DNA of 64,000 nucleotides, taken from Rhizobium sp. R634 (lineage in GTDB: Bacteria; Pseudomonadota; Alphaproteobacteria; Rhizobiales; Rhizobiaceae). The stretch lies in the NCBI RefSeq assembly GCF_002211305.1, contig NZ_LOKW01000002.1:186001-250000 (forward strand), in the 5' to 3' direction. The translations under genes were made by a program, and so were the position numbers. The notes beneath the pieces were generated by a model, which did no database searches, had not been told where the DNA came from, and saw only the letters and a program-made list of their open reading frames with translations. Each line of letters begins with the position of its first letter. Within the stretch, counting starts at the first letter, position 1. Of this stretch, positions 9,032 to 17,978 are shown piece after piece.

Positions 9032-9156
9032 GCTTTCGGTTCTTACCCAAAGGTAAAGCCTTGTGGTTAATCATTCGTTGCCGGGGCCAAGCGTTGTTCA
9101 CAATTCGGAAATATCCCAGGGTGGACTCGGAAAGTGAAAAGGTCTAACGCATCTGC

Positions 9157-10152
9157 ATGAACAGAAGAGCGGTCAAACTCGTCGAAAACAGCGTGCTCGA
9201 ATCGGCAAAACGCACGATAGAGACCGAAAAACGCGGTCTTGAAGCACTCGAGCAGGCTTTCGACAACGGATTGGCCGGCCCCTTTACGCGGGCCATCGAA
9301 GTCATCGGGGACATCTCCGGACGCGTGATCGTCACCGGCGTCGGCAAAAGCGGGCATATCGGCGCGAAGATGGCGGCGACATTTGCTTCGACCGGGACAC
9401 CCGCCTTCTTCGTGCATGCGGCCGAAGCCAATCACGGCGACCTCGGCATGATCGCGCGCGACGACGTCGTGCTGGCGATTTCCAAGGGCGGCGAGAGCGC
9501 CGAGCTCAAGAGCATCATCTCCTTCACGCGGCGCTTCTCCATTCCGCTGATCGCGCTCACCTGCGGCGAGCGCTCTTCGCTTGCGACGGCTGCCGACATC
9601 GTGCTTCTGGTGCCGAACGAACAGGAAGCCTGCCCGAACGGTCTGGCGCCGACGACTTCGACGCTGATGCAGCTCGCGCTCGGCGATGCGCTCGCGGTGG
9701 CGCTCCTGGAGGCACGCGGCTTTACCGCCACCGATTTCCACGTCTTCCATCCGGGCGGCAAACTCGGCGCGAGCCTCACCCATGTCGCCGATATCATGCA
9801 TACCGGCGAGCGGCTGCCGCTTGTCGCCAAGGGCACGCCGATGCCGGAGGCGATCACGGTGCTGTCGCGCAAGCATTTCGGCTGCGTCGGCGTGCTCGAC
9901 GAGGATGGCCGGCTCTGCGGCATCGTCACCGACGGCGACATGTCGCGCAATCTGACCCGCAATCTTGCCGAACTCGCCGTCGACGACGTCATGACGAAGA
10001 CGCCGAAGACGGTGAAGCCGACGATGCTGGCGACCGCGGCGCTCGCGCTGCTCAACCAGCATCATATCGGCGCGCTGATCGTCATCGATGACGACGGCCG
10101 ACCGATCGGGCTGGTGCATTTCCACGACCTGCTGCGGATCGGCGTCGCCTGA
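9157..10152 (+). CDS. kpsF: Arabinose-5-phosphate isomerase, KpsF/GutQ family
   Basis: Interconverts ribulose-5-phosphate and D-arabinose-5-phosphate, the first step towards KDO for lipopolysaccharide or capsule. The 331-residue protein has an N-terminal SIS sugar-isomerase domain with VIVTGVGKSGHIGAKMAATF, HAAEANHGDLGM and AISKGGESAELK, then PTTSTLMQLALGDALAVAL, all family signatures. Two CBS domains follow (about 210-330), with VGVLDEDGRLCGIVTDGD and LIVIDDDGRPIGLVHFHDLL. Its length matches E. coli KdsD/GutQ. It is monocistronic and converges on the NfeD gene. Confidence 0.95.
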   Translation: MNRRAVKLVENSVLESAKRTIETEKRGLEALEQAFDNGLAGPFTRAIEVIGDISGRVIVTGVGKSGHIGAKMAATFASTGTPAFFVHAAEANHGDLGMIARDDVVLAISKGGESAELKSIISFTRRFSIPLIALTCGERSSLATAADIVLLVPNEQEACPNGLAPTTSTLMQLALGDALAVALLEARGFTATDFHVFHPGGKLGASLTHVADIMHTGERLPLVAKGTPMPEAITVLSRKHFGCVGVLDEDGRLCGIVTDGDMSRNLTRNLAELAVDDVMTKTPKTVKPTMLATAALALLNQHHIGALIVIDDDGRPIGLVHFHDLLRIGVA

Positions 10153-10166
10153 TCAGAATTGTTGGG

Positions 10167-10622
10167 TCAGATCGGCTCGACCCTGAGGTCGCGGCCGTTG
10201 CTCGAGACCACCTTGACCTGCGTTCCCACGGGAAGGTCGGGTCCCATCACCTGCCATAGCGTATCGTCGAGACGGATGCGGCCGCGGCCCTCGCGGATCG
10301 GTTCCTGCAATGTCGCCGTCCGGCCGACGAGGCTCGCGCCGCGCTGATTGAGGAAGGGCTCGTCGGTGGCGGCATGGCGCAGCACCAGCCGCCGGCCGGC
10401 AAAGGTCGTGGCGACGGCCAGCAGCGCAAAAAGGATTGCCTGCAGCTCCCAGACCCAGAAGGCGCTGTCCCAGAAAAGCAGCGACAGCGCGCCGACGATC
10501 AGGGCGGCAAGGCCGATCCAGACCAGGAAGAAGCCGGGCACCATCATCTCGGCGGCAAGCAGCACGAGGCCTGCCACCCACCAGCTCCAGGGCCCGAGTT
10601 CGGCGACGATCTTCGCCAGCAT
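10167..10622 (-). CDS. NfeD family membrane protein
   Basis: A 151-residue membrane protein with three to four hydrophobic segments in its first ~85 residues (WSWWVAGLVLLAAEMMVPGF, VWIGLAALIVGALSLLFW, LQAILFALLAVATTFAGR), then a soluble OB-fold-like domain (LVGRTATLQEPIREGRGRI, QVKVVSSNGRDLRVEPI). This is the short NfeD (YbbK-like) architecture. The family partners SPFH proteins and the two are thought to act together in membrane microdomains. Its ATG is three bases after the stop of the upstream SPFH gene, so the two are almost certainly co-transcribed. Confidence 0.92.
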   Translation of the reverse strand: MLAKIVAELGPWSWWVAGLVLLAAEMMVPGFFLVWIGLAALIVGALSLLFWDSAFWVWELQAILFALLAVATTFAGRRLVLRHAATDEPFLNQRGASLVGRTATLQEPIREGRGRIRLDDTLWQVMGPDLPVGTQVKVVSSNGRDLRVEPI

Positions 10623-10625
10623 GGC

Positions 10626-11660
10626 TTAGCGCTCCGGATCCGGGTTGAAGGGATTGGGGCTCGGCGGATTGATCGGCGGCGTCGAGCGGACCGGTGCGGG
10701 GCGCGGACGCGGCGGCAGCGGCGTTGCCGGGTTGTTGCCGGCATCACCAAAGACTTCACGGGCAATGGCGCCGATGCCGCCGAGCGAACTCAGGATGGAA
10801 GAGGCTTCCATCGGCATCAGCACGATCTTGGAATTGGGTGCCGAACCGATCGAGGTGAGCGCCTCGGTGTATTTCTGCGCGACGAAATAGTTGATCGCCT
10901 GGACGTCGCCGGCGGCAATCGCTTCGGAGACCATTCTCGTCGCCTTGGCTTCTGCCTCGGCCAGGCGCTCGCGGGCTTCGGCATTGCGGAAGGCGGCTTC
11001 GCGCTGGCCTTCGGCCTGCAGGATGGCGGATTGCTTGGCGCCCTCGGCCCTGAGGATCTGCGCATTGCGCGAACCTTCGGCTTCCAGCACCTGGGCGCGC
11101 TTCTCGCGCTCGGCCTTCATCTGCCGGGCCATGGCGTCGACGAGGTCGCGCGGCGGCTGAATGTCCTTGATTTCGACGCGGGTGACCTTGATGCCCCAGG
11201 GCTGCACCGCCTCGTCGACGACGCGCAACAAGCGGTCGTTGATCGCATCACGGTTTGAAAGCAGCTCGTCGAGATCCATGGAGCCCATAACCGAACGAAT
11301 GTTGGTCATGGTGAGGTTGAGGATGGCGTTTTCGAGGTTGGAGACCTGATAGGCGGACTGGGCGGCGTTCAGCACCTGATAGAAGGCGACGGCATCGGCC
11401 GAAACCGAGGCATTGTCCTTGGTGATCACTTCCTGGGTGGGCACGTTCAGCACCTGCTCCATCACGTTCAACCGGGCGCCGACGCGCTCGATGAAGGGGG
11501 TGATGAGGTTGAGGCCAGGCTCCAGCGTGCGGGTATAACGCCCGAAGCGTTCGATCGTATAGCGATAGCCCTGCGGCACGGTCTTGATCCCGGCAAAGAG
11601 CACCAGGATGACGAAGATGACCAGAACGATCACGACGATGTCGAAGCCGCCGAACAGCAT
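10626..11660 (-). CDS. SPFH/Band 7 family protein, stomatin-like (QmcA type)
   Basis: A 344-residue membrane-anchored scaffold protein. I chose the ATG at 11660 ([17 protein letters not shown]) because GGGAGGATTTTTC lies directly before it; an upstream ATG at 11675 lacks this. One N-terminal transmembrane segment is followed by the SPFH domain ([52 protein letters not shown]) and a long Ala/Glu/Arg-rich coiled coil (about 190-270). The C-terminal tail is Pro-rich. The NfeD gene follows immediately, the conserved partner arrangement in bacteria. Confidence 0.93.
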   Translation of the reverse strand: MLFGGFDIVVIVLVIFVILVLFAGIKTVPQGYRYTIERFGRYTRTLEPGLNLITPFIERVGARLNVMEQVLNVPTQEVITKDNASVSADAVAFYQVLNAAQSAYQVSNLENAILNLTMTNIRSVMGSMDLDELLSNRDAINDRLLRVVDEAVQPWGIKVTRVEIKDIQPPRDLVDAMARQMKAEREKRAQVLEAEGSRNAQILRAEGAKQSAILQAEGQREAAFRNAEARERLAEAEAKATRMVSEAIAAGDVQAINYFVAQKYTEALTSIGSAPNSKIVLMPMEASSILSSLGGIGAIAREVFGDAGNNPATPLPPRPRPAPVRSTPPINPPSPNPFNPDPER

Positions 11661-11845
11661 GAAAAATCCTCCCATCGGCGCATGCGCCCGCGCCCCACAA
11701 CTAATGTGGTGAGTTAGCATGTTCTTTGCGAGGATGAAATCACGGCACGACGAGGCCGGCTTCCAACGGAAAAGGAGGTCTGTTCGGCAGGTCCTTCGGG
11801 CGATCGCCGGTTAGGTATCCGACGCTGTTTTTCGAAGAGGAATTC

Positions 11846-12880
11846 TCAGATCCAGCCCTGCAATTCGCGGCGCACGACCTTTTCCAGCACCTTCATGCCG
11901 TCATCGCCGTCGTTGAGGCAGGGGATATGCGTGAACTTGTCGCCGCCGTTCTCATGGAAGGAATGGGCGGCCTGTTCGGCGATCTCCTCAAGCGTTTCCA
12001 GACAGTCGGAGACGAAGCCGGGATTGATGACGGCGATGCGCTTGACGCCGTTTTGGGCGAGCTTCTCCACGGTCTTATCGGTGTAGGGCTGCAGCCATTC
12101 CTCCGGCCCGAAACGGGACTGGAAGGTGACCATGAAATTTCCCTTGGTCAGCCCGAGCCGCTCGCGCAGCAGCCGGCCGGTCTTCTGGCACTGACAGTAG
12201 TAAGGGTCGCCCTGCTTGAAATAGGACATCGGAATGCCGTGGAAGGAGGCGAGCAGCATCTCCGGCTTCCAGTCGAGCGTCGAAAGATGCCTTTCGACGG
12301 ATTGGGCAAGCGCCTCGATATAGGTGTCGTCGTCGTGATAGTCGGGCACGGTGCGCAGCGCCGGCTGCCAGCGCATGGAAAGCAGCTTGTGGAAGGCCTT
12401 GTCGTTGACGGTTGCGGTCGTTGCCGCCGCATATTGCGGATAGAGCGGGAAGAGCACGATGCGGTCGCAGCCTTCTTGCTTCAGCGCCTCGATGCGCGAG
12501 GCGATCGACGGCGTGCCGTAGCGCATCGCCCAGTCGATCTTGACGTTAGCAAGATCCTTCAGCCGCCCGGCCATCAGTTCCGACTGATTGCGCGTATAGG
12601 TGCGCAGATAGCTTTCGTTCTTTTCCTTGTTCCAGATCAGCTCATAAGCCTTGCCGACCTTCTGCGGGCGGGTATTGAGCACGATGCCGAACAGGATCGG
12701 GTACCATTTCCAGCGAGACCATTCGATGACGCGGCGATCGGTCAGGAATTCCCTGAGATAGCGGCGCATCGAGCTATAATCGGTCCCGTCGGGCGTGCCG
12801 AGATTGACCAGCAGGACACCGACCTTGCCTGATTTGACGGCCGGATGGTCCGCCGGGCGGTGTGAAATATCTGCTGTCAT
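11846..12880 (-). CDS. hemH: Ferrochelatase
   Basis: Inserts ferrous iron into protoporphyrin IX, the last step of heme synthesis. I take the ATG of MTADISHRPADH, giving 344 residues, close to other rhizobial HemH; the frame is open 19 codons further upstream. Conserved blocks are VGVLLVNLGTPDG at the N-terminus, the active-site segment LLASFHGIPMSYFKQGDPY with the catalytic His, and FQSRFGPEEWLQPYT near the C-terminus. It stands alone, downstream of the nucleotidase terminator and upstream of the SPFH/NfeD pair on the same strand. Confidence 0.96.
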   Translation of the reverse strand: MTADISHRPADHPAVKSGKVGVLLVNLGTPDGTDYSSMRRYLREFLTDRRVIEWSRWKWYPILFGIVLNTRPQKVGKAYELIWNKEKNESYLRTYTRNQSELMAGRLKDLANVKIDWAMRYGTPSIASRIEALKQEGCDRIVLFPLYPQYAAATTATVNDKAFHKLLSMRWQPALRTVPDYHDDDTYIEALAQSVERHLSTLDWKPEMLLASFHGIPMSYFKQGDPYYCQCQKTGRLLRERLGLTKGNFMVTFQSRFGPEEWLQPYTDKTVEKLAQNGVKRIAVINPGFVSDCLETLEEIAEQAAHSFHENGGDKFTHIPCLNDGDDGMKVLEKVVRRELQGWI

Positions 12881-12951
12881 TTTGGCCCCAACGCTCTCTT
12901 TTCTGTCTCGTCGGCTCATACGCAGCCGGGAGATCATGGTTCACCCTATAG

Positions 12952-12984
12952 AAAGAAAAACCGGCCCGGGAAACCCCGGACCGG
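12952..12984 (-). terminator. Rho-independent terminator of the 5'-nucleotidase gene
   Basis: On the minus strand, CCGGTCCGGG / CCCGGGCCGG (10 bp, one G-U) with a 4-base loop, followed by TTTTTCTTTC. It begins about 25 bases after the gene at 13009. Confidence 0.85.
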
Positions 12985-13008
12985 CCGTTGCAATCGGGAC
13001 AAATTGTC

Positions 13009-14955
13009 TTATTTCGCCGGAACTTCGATCTCCTTGCCGACCGTCAGGTGGCGCGGGTTCGGACTGCCGTTCGCCTCCGAGAGCTTCCGCCACAGCGTGC
13101 CGTCGCCATAGAAGGTGACGGCAAGATCCCAGAAGGTGTCGCCTGCGGCGATGACGTGGGTGGACGGCGTCGTTGCAGCGGGTGCAGAGGCTGCCGGCGC
13201 TGGTTCGGGGGCGGGCGCGGGTGCTGCCGGGGTGGCCGGGGCCGCAGGGGCAGGCTCGGTCGCCGGTGCGGGCGTCGCAGGGGCAGGAGCGGGCTCGGTT
13301 GCCGGGGCTGCCGGAGCAGCCGGTTCGGCGGCGGGCGCCTGGGCTACGGTCGCGCCGATTTCGGTGACGCGGCCGTCGGTATAGGGTTTGTAAGGTGAGT
13401 GCGCGGCCAGATATCCGGCGGTCACGTCGGCGAGATCCGGGCCGAAATCATAGGCGTTCTTGCCTTCCTTGAAGATCGAATAGCCATCGCCGCCGGCCCG
13501 CATGAAATTGTTGGTGGCGATTTTGTAGGTCTTGGCCTGGTCGATCGGAGCGAAGTTGTCGCCCTCCTTCACCTGGACATCGCTGACGCGGCTGCCGACA
13601 GGCTTAGACTGGTCGAAGGAGAATTTCAGACCGGCGACCTGCGGGAAGCGCCCGGCGCCCTGGTCGATCTGGCTGACACCATTTTCGAGCGCCTTGACGA
13701 CATCGGCGCCGGTCGTCTCGAAGGTGGCGAGTGTGTTCTGGAACGGCAGGACGGTGATGACCTCGCCCTGGGTGACGTCGCCGCCGTCGATCGAAGCGCG
13801 CAGGCCGCCACCGTTCTGGAAGGCAATGGTGATGCCCTGGTTCCTGGTGCGGTCAAGCATGGCGTCGGCCACCAGATTGCCCATCGAGCATTCTTTGACT
13901 CTGCAGACCTTGCGGTCGCCCTCGATCGGGCCTTCGGAGGAGCCGATGATTTTCTTGCGCAGTTCCTCGATCGGCTTTGCCAGTTCGGCGACGCGGGTGA
14001 CGACGGCCGGATCGGGCGTGAAGGAGGAATCGATCAGGATCGGGTCGCCCTTGGCATCCTTGACGACGCCGTTATCGTCGAAATTGACCACGAGATCGCC
14101 GAGATATTTGCTGTAGGAGGCGGCCTGGACGACCGGCACCTTGTAGCCGCCGGGATTGTCGACCATCGTCGGATAGGGGCCTTCGGCCTTCGCGTCGGTG
14201 TTCGAGAGCAGGCTGTGCGAATGGCCGCCGACGACGACATCGACGTCGGGAATCTTGGCGATCACGGCGAGATCGCGGGGGTAGCCGACATGGGTCAGCG
14301 CGATGATCTTGTTGACGCCCTGACCTTTCAGATCCTGGACGGCTGATGTGATAGTCTGAACGTCATCTTCGATGGTGACGTTCGGGCCGGGCGAGGACAG
14401 TTCCGGCGTATCGTTGGTGACGGCGCCGACGATGCCGATCTTTTGGCCGCCGACATCGAGCACCAGCGACGGCTTGATGCGGTCGCCGAGCTTGGAAGCG
14501 GCGGCCGCCTTGACGTTTGCCGTCACGACAGGGAATTGCACCTTGTCGAGAAAGGTCGCGAGCCCGTCCTCGCTGTCGTCGAATTCATGGTTGCCGACGG
14601 TCATCGCGTCGAACTTCATCATGTTCAGGAATTCGGCTTCGGCCGCGCCCTTATAGGTCGTGTAGAAGAGCGAACCCTGGAAGTTGTCGCCGGCATTCAG
14701 GAGAAGGACATTCTTGCCCGACAGTGCCTGACGGCGCTGGTCGATCGCGGTCTTCAGGCGGGCAGCGCCGCCGAAGCATTCCTTCTTGCCTTCCTCCTCG
14801 GCCGAGCAGGTGGAGTCGAACTTGTTGATCGATTCGATGCGTGAATGGAAATCGTTGATGTGAAGAATATTGAGTTCGTAATCCGCAAAGGCGGCACCCG
14901 CGCTCAGCGTCAGCATGGACGCGGTCAAAAGACCGAAGCTGAAAGACTTCGTCAT
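13009..14955 (-). CDS. Periplasmic 5'-nucleotidase (UshA-like) with C-terminal LysM domain
   Basis: A 648-residue exported phosphoesterase that probably removes phosphate from nucleotides in the periplasm. The start MTKSFSFGLLTASMLTLSAG has AGGAG upstream and gives a clear signal peptide. The metallophosphatase domain shows ELNILHINDFHSRI, TVGNHEFDDSEDG and VVVGGHSHSLL (metal ligands); the C-terminal nucleotidase domain (about 350-540) includes IAFQNGGGLRASIDGGDVT and NNFMRAGGDGYSIF. A Pro/Ala/Glu linker of about 60 residues then leads to a LysM domain (HVIAAGDTFWDLAVTFYGDG), which should bind peptidoglycan. A cell-wall-tethered nucleotidase is a less common arrangement. Confidence 0.93.
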   Translation of the reverse strand: MTKSFSFGLLTASMLTLSAGAAFADYELNILHINDFHSRIESINKFDSTCSAEEEGKKECFGGAARLKTAIDQRRQALSGKNVLLLNAGDNFQGSLFYTTYKGAAEAEFLNMMKFDAMTVGNHEFDDSEDGLATFLDKVQFPVVTANVKAAAASKLGDRIKPSLVLDVGGQKIGIVGAVTNDTPELSSPGPNVTIEDDVQTITSAVQDLKGQGVNKIIALTHVGYPRDLAVIAKIPDVDVVVGGHSHSLLSNTDAKAEGPYPTMVDNPGGYKVPVVQAASYSKYLGDLVVNFDDNGVVKDAKGDPILIDSSFTPDPAVVTRVAELAKPIEELRKKIIGSSEGPIEGDRKVCRVKECSMGNLVADAMLDRTRNQGITIAFQNGGGLRASIDGGDVTQGEVITVLPFQNTLATFETTGADVVKALENGVSQIDQGAGRFPQVAGLKFSFDQSKPVGSRVSDVQVKEGDNFAPIDQAKTYKIATNNFMRAGGDGYSIFKEGKNAYDFGPDLADVTAGYLAAHSPYKPYTDGRVTEIGATVAQAPAAEPAAPAAPATEPAPAPATPAPATEPAPAAPATPAAPAPAPEPAPAASAPAATTPSTHVIAAGDTFWDLAVTFYGDGTLWRKLSEANGSPNPRHLTVGKEIEVPAK

Positions 14956-15111
14956 CCCTGTTCTCCTGATTGAGGCGGGAGATCCCCCGATCCCCGCCGA
15001 TCCCTTCCATGGTCCGCCGAGGCAATTCCCGGCACGCGGATGTTCTACCAGACGGTGCACGACCGCAAGGAAAAGCTGGGCCTGACGGGACGCTTTCCAA
15101 GGGGGAAGGAA

Positions 15112-15131
15112 CAAAAAAGCCGGATTGGCTC
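15112..15131 (-). terminator. Possible terminator of the small membrane protein gene
   Basis: On the minus strand, a short stem AGCC / GGCT followed by a run of six T. A near-copy of the stem region (GCCGGATTGGCTCATCCC and GCCGGATCGGCTTATCCC) lies just upstream, forming a second hairpin (AAGCCG / CGGCTT). Confidence 0.5.
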
Positions 15132-15153
15132 ATCCCGGGAAAGCCGGATCGGC

Positions 15154-15474
15154 TTATCCCAGGCATTCGCCGTCAGCGGCGTTCCGGTAGAGCTCGCGTG
15201 CCGCTTCGGCGATGTTGGGAAGAGTGGCGAGCGCAACGATCAGCCAGAACACGGCGACGACCCGGTGAAAGCGCCGGCCGGCCCGATAAGCAAGGAATGC
15301 GCCTGCGCCATAGATCAGAACGGCCGGCACGGCCAACATCAGAACCTGCAGCGGTCCGTCGCAATCGGGAGCCGCGATGCCTTGGGCACGATAGACGTTG
15401 GCCGGCAGAACAACCGCAATTGCCGCAAGCGGCATTGCAAGCAGCAGGATGAGGTAGCCGGCGAAGGCCCGCAT
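15154..15474 (-). CDS. Small hypothetical membrane protein
   Basis: A 106-residue protein that I cannot assign to a family. It has three hydrophobic segments: YLILLLAMPLAAIAVVLP, VLMLAVPAVLIYGAGAFLAY and VVAVFWLIVALATLPNI, joined by short polar loops. The first may be a signal anchor. Codon use is like that of its neighbours, and two hairpins followed by T residues lie after the stop. It is on the same strand as omp10 (about 40 bases upstream), so the two could share a transcript. Confidence 0.65.
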   Translation of the reverse strand: MRAFAGYLILLLAMPLAAIAVVLPANVYRAQGIAAPDCDGPLQVLMLAVPAVLIYGAGAFLAYRAGRRFHRVVAVFWLIVALATLPNIAEAARELYRNAADGECLG

Positions 15475-15512
15475 GGTTCTATCCCCGCAAGCCCCGTCGC
15501 CATATGCCCTTA

Positions 15513-15881
15513 TCAGCCGCGGCGGGAAAGCGTGAACTGGGCGCCGGAATCAGAGGTGCAATTGAGCTGGCTCGGATTGACGAGGGCGCAATTGACCTTG
15601 GACTGGGTGTTGCGCACCAGCGAGGTCATATTGATCTCGACCAGCGTCGGCGAGGTGTTGACATAGGTGCCGGAGGCGAGAAGCTGGTTGCTGTCGGTGG
15701 TGCGGGTGGTGAACGTGCCCCCCTGGAAAGTGGAGACGATGCCGTTCGGATCGCTCCAGCTGCCTTCGACGCCGGTGGGTGCGGGCGTGTTTGCAACCGG
15801 CAGGGGGCGCGGTCCCGATGAAACGCAGGCGGCAAGCGCGGCTGCTGCACCGACAAGAACGAGACCAGTTTTGATTTTCAT
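15513..15881 (-). CDS. omp10: Outer membrane lipoprotein Omp10
   Basis: A 122-residue lipoprotein of the AprI/Inh-like Omp10 family known from Brucella. I start at [23 protein letters not shown], behind GGGAGAAGCC; the lipobox LAAC puts the lipid-bearing Cys at about residue 19. The mature part carries the family pattern [55 protein letters not shown] and [17 protein letters not shown]. In Brucella the protein is an abundant outer-membrane antigen; its biochemical role is not known. An open frame upstream of the chosen ATG is not coding. Confidence 0.9.
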   Translation of the reverse strand: MKIKTGLVLVGAAAALAACVSSGPRPLPVANTPAPTGVEGSWSDPNGIVSTFQGGTFTTRTTDSNQLLASGTYVNTSPTLVEINMTSLVRNTQSKVNCALVNPSQLNCTSDSGAQFTLSRRG

Positions 15882-16003
15882 AAGGCTTCTCCCGGCGATT
15901 CGGCGCGGGCGGAACCCGCTGCAGTTCGGGCAAAACATGGCGTGCACCGGTGAGGATGGCAAGTCTTGCAAGGTGGCGGGCAGCATTTATACAGCCGGCG
16001 TTA

Positions 16004-16030
16004 CAAAAATGCCCGCCTTGCGGCGGGCAT
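16004..16030 (-). terminator. Rho-independent terminator of hss
   Basis: On the minus strand, ATGCCCGCC / GGCGGGCAT (perfect 9 bp), loop GCAA, then TTTTTG. It starts about 20 bases after the hss stop. Confidence 0.92.
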
Positions 16031-16051
16031 CTTCAAGTTGCACTGACGGTC

Positions 16052-17503
16052 TCAGCGAACGAGGATGTTCCTGAACTGCCAGGGATCCTTGGTGTCGATA
16101 TCCTCGGGGAAGAGACCCGGACGGCCGTCGAGCGGGGTCCAGTCGGTATAGTGGCCTTCGACCGGGCCGAGATAGGGCATCTGCACTTCGAGGCAGCGCT
16201 TGTAGTCGATCTCATCGGCTTCGACGATGCCGGCCTTCGGGTTTTCCAGCGCCCAGACCATGCCGGCGAGAACCGCTGAGGTTACCTGCAGGCCGGTGGC
16301 GTTCTGGTAGGGGGCGATGCGGCGGGTTTCTTCCAGCGACAGGCGCGAGCCATACCAGTAGGCATTCTTCTCGTGGCCGTAGAGCAGGACGCCGAGTTCG
16401 TCGATGCCGTCCTCCAGCTCGTCCTCGTCGAGAACGTGATGGACCGGCTGCGGCGTGCCGCCATTGCCGAACATTTCATGCAGCGAGAGCACGGCGTCAT
16501 TGGCCGGATGATAGGCATAGTGGCAGGTCGGGCGGAAGGTCACTTCACCGTCCTTGTCGCGGACCGTGAAATAATCGGCGATCGAGATCGACTCGTTATG
16601 GGTGACGAGGAAGCCGTATTGCGGGCCGGGGGTTGGGCACCAGGTGCGCACGCGGGTGTTGGCGCCCGGCTGCTCCAGGTAGATCGCCGCCTTGTTGCCC
16701 TTCTTGTGCTTCTTGGCGTTCTTCGGCATCCATTGTTCATGCGTGCCCCAGCCGAGTTCGGCCGGCTGCATGCCTTCGGAGATGAAGCCTTCGACCGACC
16801 ATGTATTCCAGAAGACGTTCAGCGGCTTCGGATGCTTGGTGCGCTGGGTATCGCGCTCGGCGATGTGGACGCCCTTGACGCCGAGCTTCTTCATCAGCTT
16901 GGCCCAGCCTTCACGATCGTGCTGGTCCGGTTCGTCGAACTTCAGGCCCGTGTCGTTGGCGAGGTTGACGAGCGCCTGCTTGACGAACCAGGAGACCATG
17001 CCCGGATTGGCGCCGCAGGTGGAAACGGCCGTGGCGCCGCCCGGATTCTTCGCCTTTTCCTTGCGCACGGTTTCGCGCAGCGCATAGTTGGTGCGGTCGG
17101 CATTGCTCATGCCCTTGTCGAAATAGAAGCCGAGCCAGGGCTCGACGACCGTGTCGACGTAGAGCACGTCATGCTTGCGGCAGAGCTTGATAAGGTCGAG
17201 CGAGGAGGTGTCGACCGAGAGGTTGACGCAGAAACCCTGGCCTTCGCCTTCGGTCAGGAGCGGCTTCAGCAGCTCCTTGTAATTGTCCTTGGTGACATAT
17301 TCCTTGATATGGCGGACGCCGTGCTTCTTCAGGATCTCCATGTCGGAGGGTTCTTCGCGCGGGTCGATGACGACCATCCGGCTCTTGTCGAATTTGAAGT
17401 GGCGCTCGATCAGCGGCAGCGTGCCGCGGCCGATGGAGCCAAAGCCGATCATCACGATCGGACCGGTAATTTCGGCATATACCGGATGGTTCTTGTCCGT
17501 CAT
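16052..17503 (-). CDS. hss: Homospermidine synthase
   Basis: Makes homospermidine, the characteristic polyamine of rhizobia, from two putrescines (or spermidine plus putrescine) with NAD as cofactor. The 483-residue length is that of alphaproteobacterial Hss. The N-terminal Rossmann motif IVMIGFGSIGRGTLPLIERH binds NAD, and the saccharopine-dehydrogenase-like body includes VDTVVEPWLGFYFDKGMSN, AVSTCGANPGMVSWFVKQAL and GLQVTSAVLAGMVWALENP. The start has CAGGAGAAAAG upstream. It is monocistronic with its own terminator. Confidence 0.96.
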   Translation of the reverse strand: MTDKNHPVYAEITGPIVMIGFGSIGRGTLPLIERHFKFDKSRMVVIDPREEPSDMEILKKHGVRHIKEYVTKDNYKELLKPLLTEGEGQGFCVNLSVDTSSLDLIKLCRKHDVLYVDTVVEPWLGFYFDKGMSNADRTNYALRETVRKEKAKNPGGATAVSTCGANPGMVSWFVKQALVNLANDTGLKFDEPDQHDREGWAKLMKKLGVKGVHIAERDTQRTKHPKPLNVFWNTWSVEGFISEGMQPAELGWGTHEQWMPKNAKKHKKGNKAAIYLEQPGANTRVRTWCPTPGPQYGFLVTHNESISIADYFTVRDKDGEVTFRPTCHYAYHPANDAVLSLHEMFGNGGTPQPVHHVLDEDELEDGIDELGVLLYGHEKNAYWYGSRLSLEETRRIAPYQNATGLQVTSAVLAGMVWALENPKAGIVEADEIDYKRCLEVQMPYLGPVEGHYTDWTPLDGRPGLFPEDIDTKDPWQFRNILVR

Positions 17504-17691
17504 TCTTTTCTCCTGTGGAAGGGGACGAAGGCGTTCAGCCTGAAGAATTCTTTTTGAAATAGCCGCAGAAATGCGAAGTGACCGGCTCTAACCATAAAAC
17601 GGCGTCACAATAAAGAGCGTTGAGGGGGAAAGCTCAAATATCGGGCGGGCGAGCTGGCAAGGAGCGAGATCATCCGACCTCTCCCGCAAAA

Positions 17692-17976
17692 TCAGCGTTT
17701 CAGGATTTCCAATCCTTCGGCCGTCGTCGTCACGGCAAGCTCGGTGATGTCGTATTCGGCGACGCCGTGGGTGGTGAAGGGGTCGGCGGCGACATAGGCC
17801 TCGATTTCGGCGCGGTCGCCGATCGCGAGGATCGCGCCGCCGGTGCGCGGCACCTTGCGGCCGGAGGCGAGGAACCAGCCCTTGGCATAGCCCTCCTTCA
17901 CCCACGCCATATGCGGCTCCATGTGCCGGTCGGCTTCCTCGTTGGATTTGCGGTAGGTCAGGGAAAGAATGAACAT
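17692..17976 (-). CDS. YciI-like protein
   Basis: A 94-residue protein of the YCII-related family: an alpha/beta dimeric ferredoxin-like fold with the conserved His in the segment RHMEPHMAWVKEGYAKGWFLASG and a GGAILAIGDRAEIEAYVAADPF stretch. The biochemical role of the family is poorly defined. It begins two bases after the stop of the aminotransferase gene and so ends the pabB operon. No link to folate is implied beyond the position. Confidence 0.88.
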   Translation of the reverse strand: MFILSLTYRKSNEEADRHMEPHMAWVKEGYAKGWFLASGRKVPRTGGAILAIGDRAEIEAYVAADPFTTHGVAEYDITELAVTTTAEGLEILKR

Positions 17977-17978
17977 AG

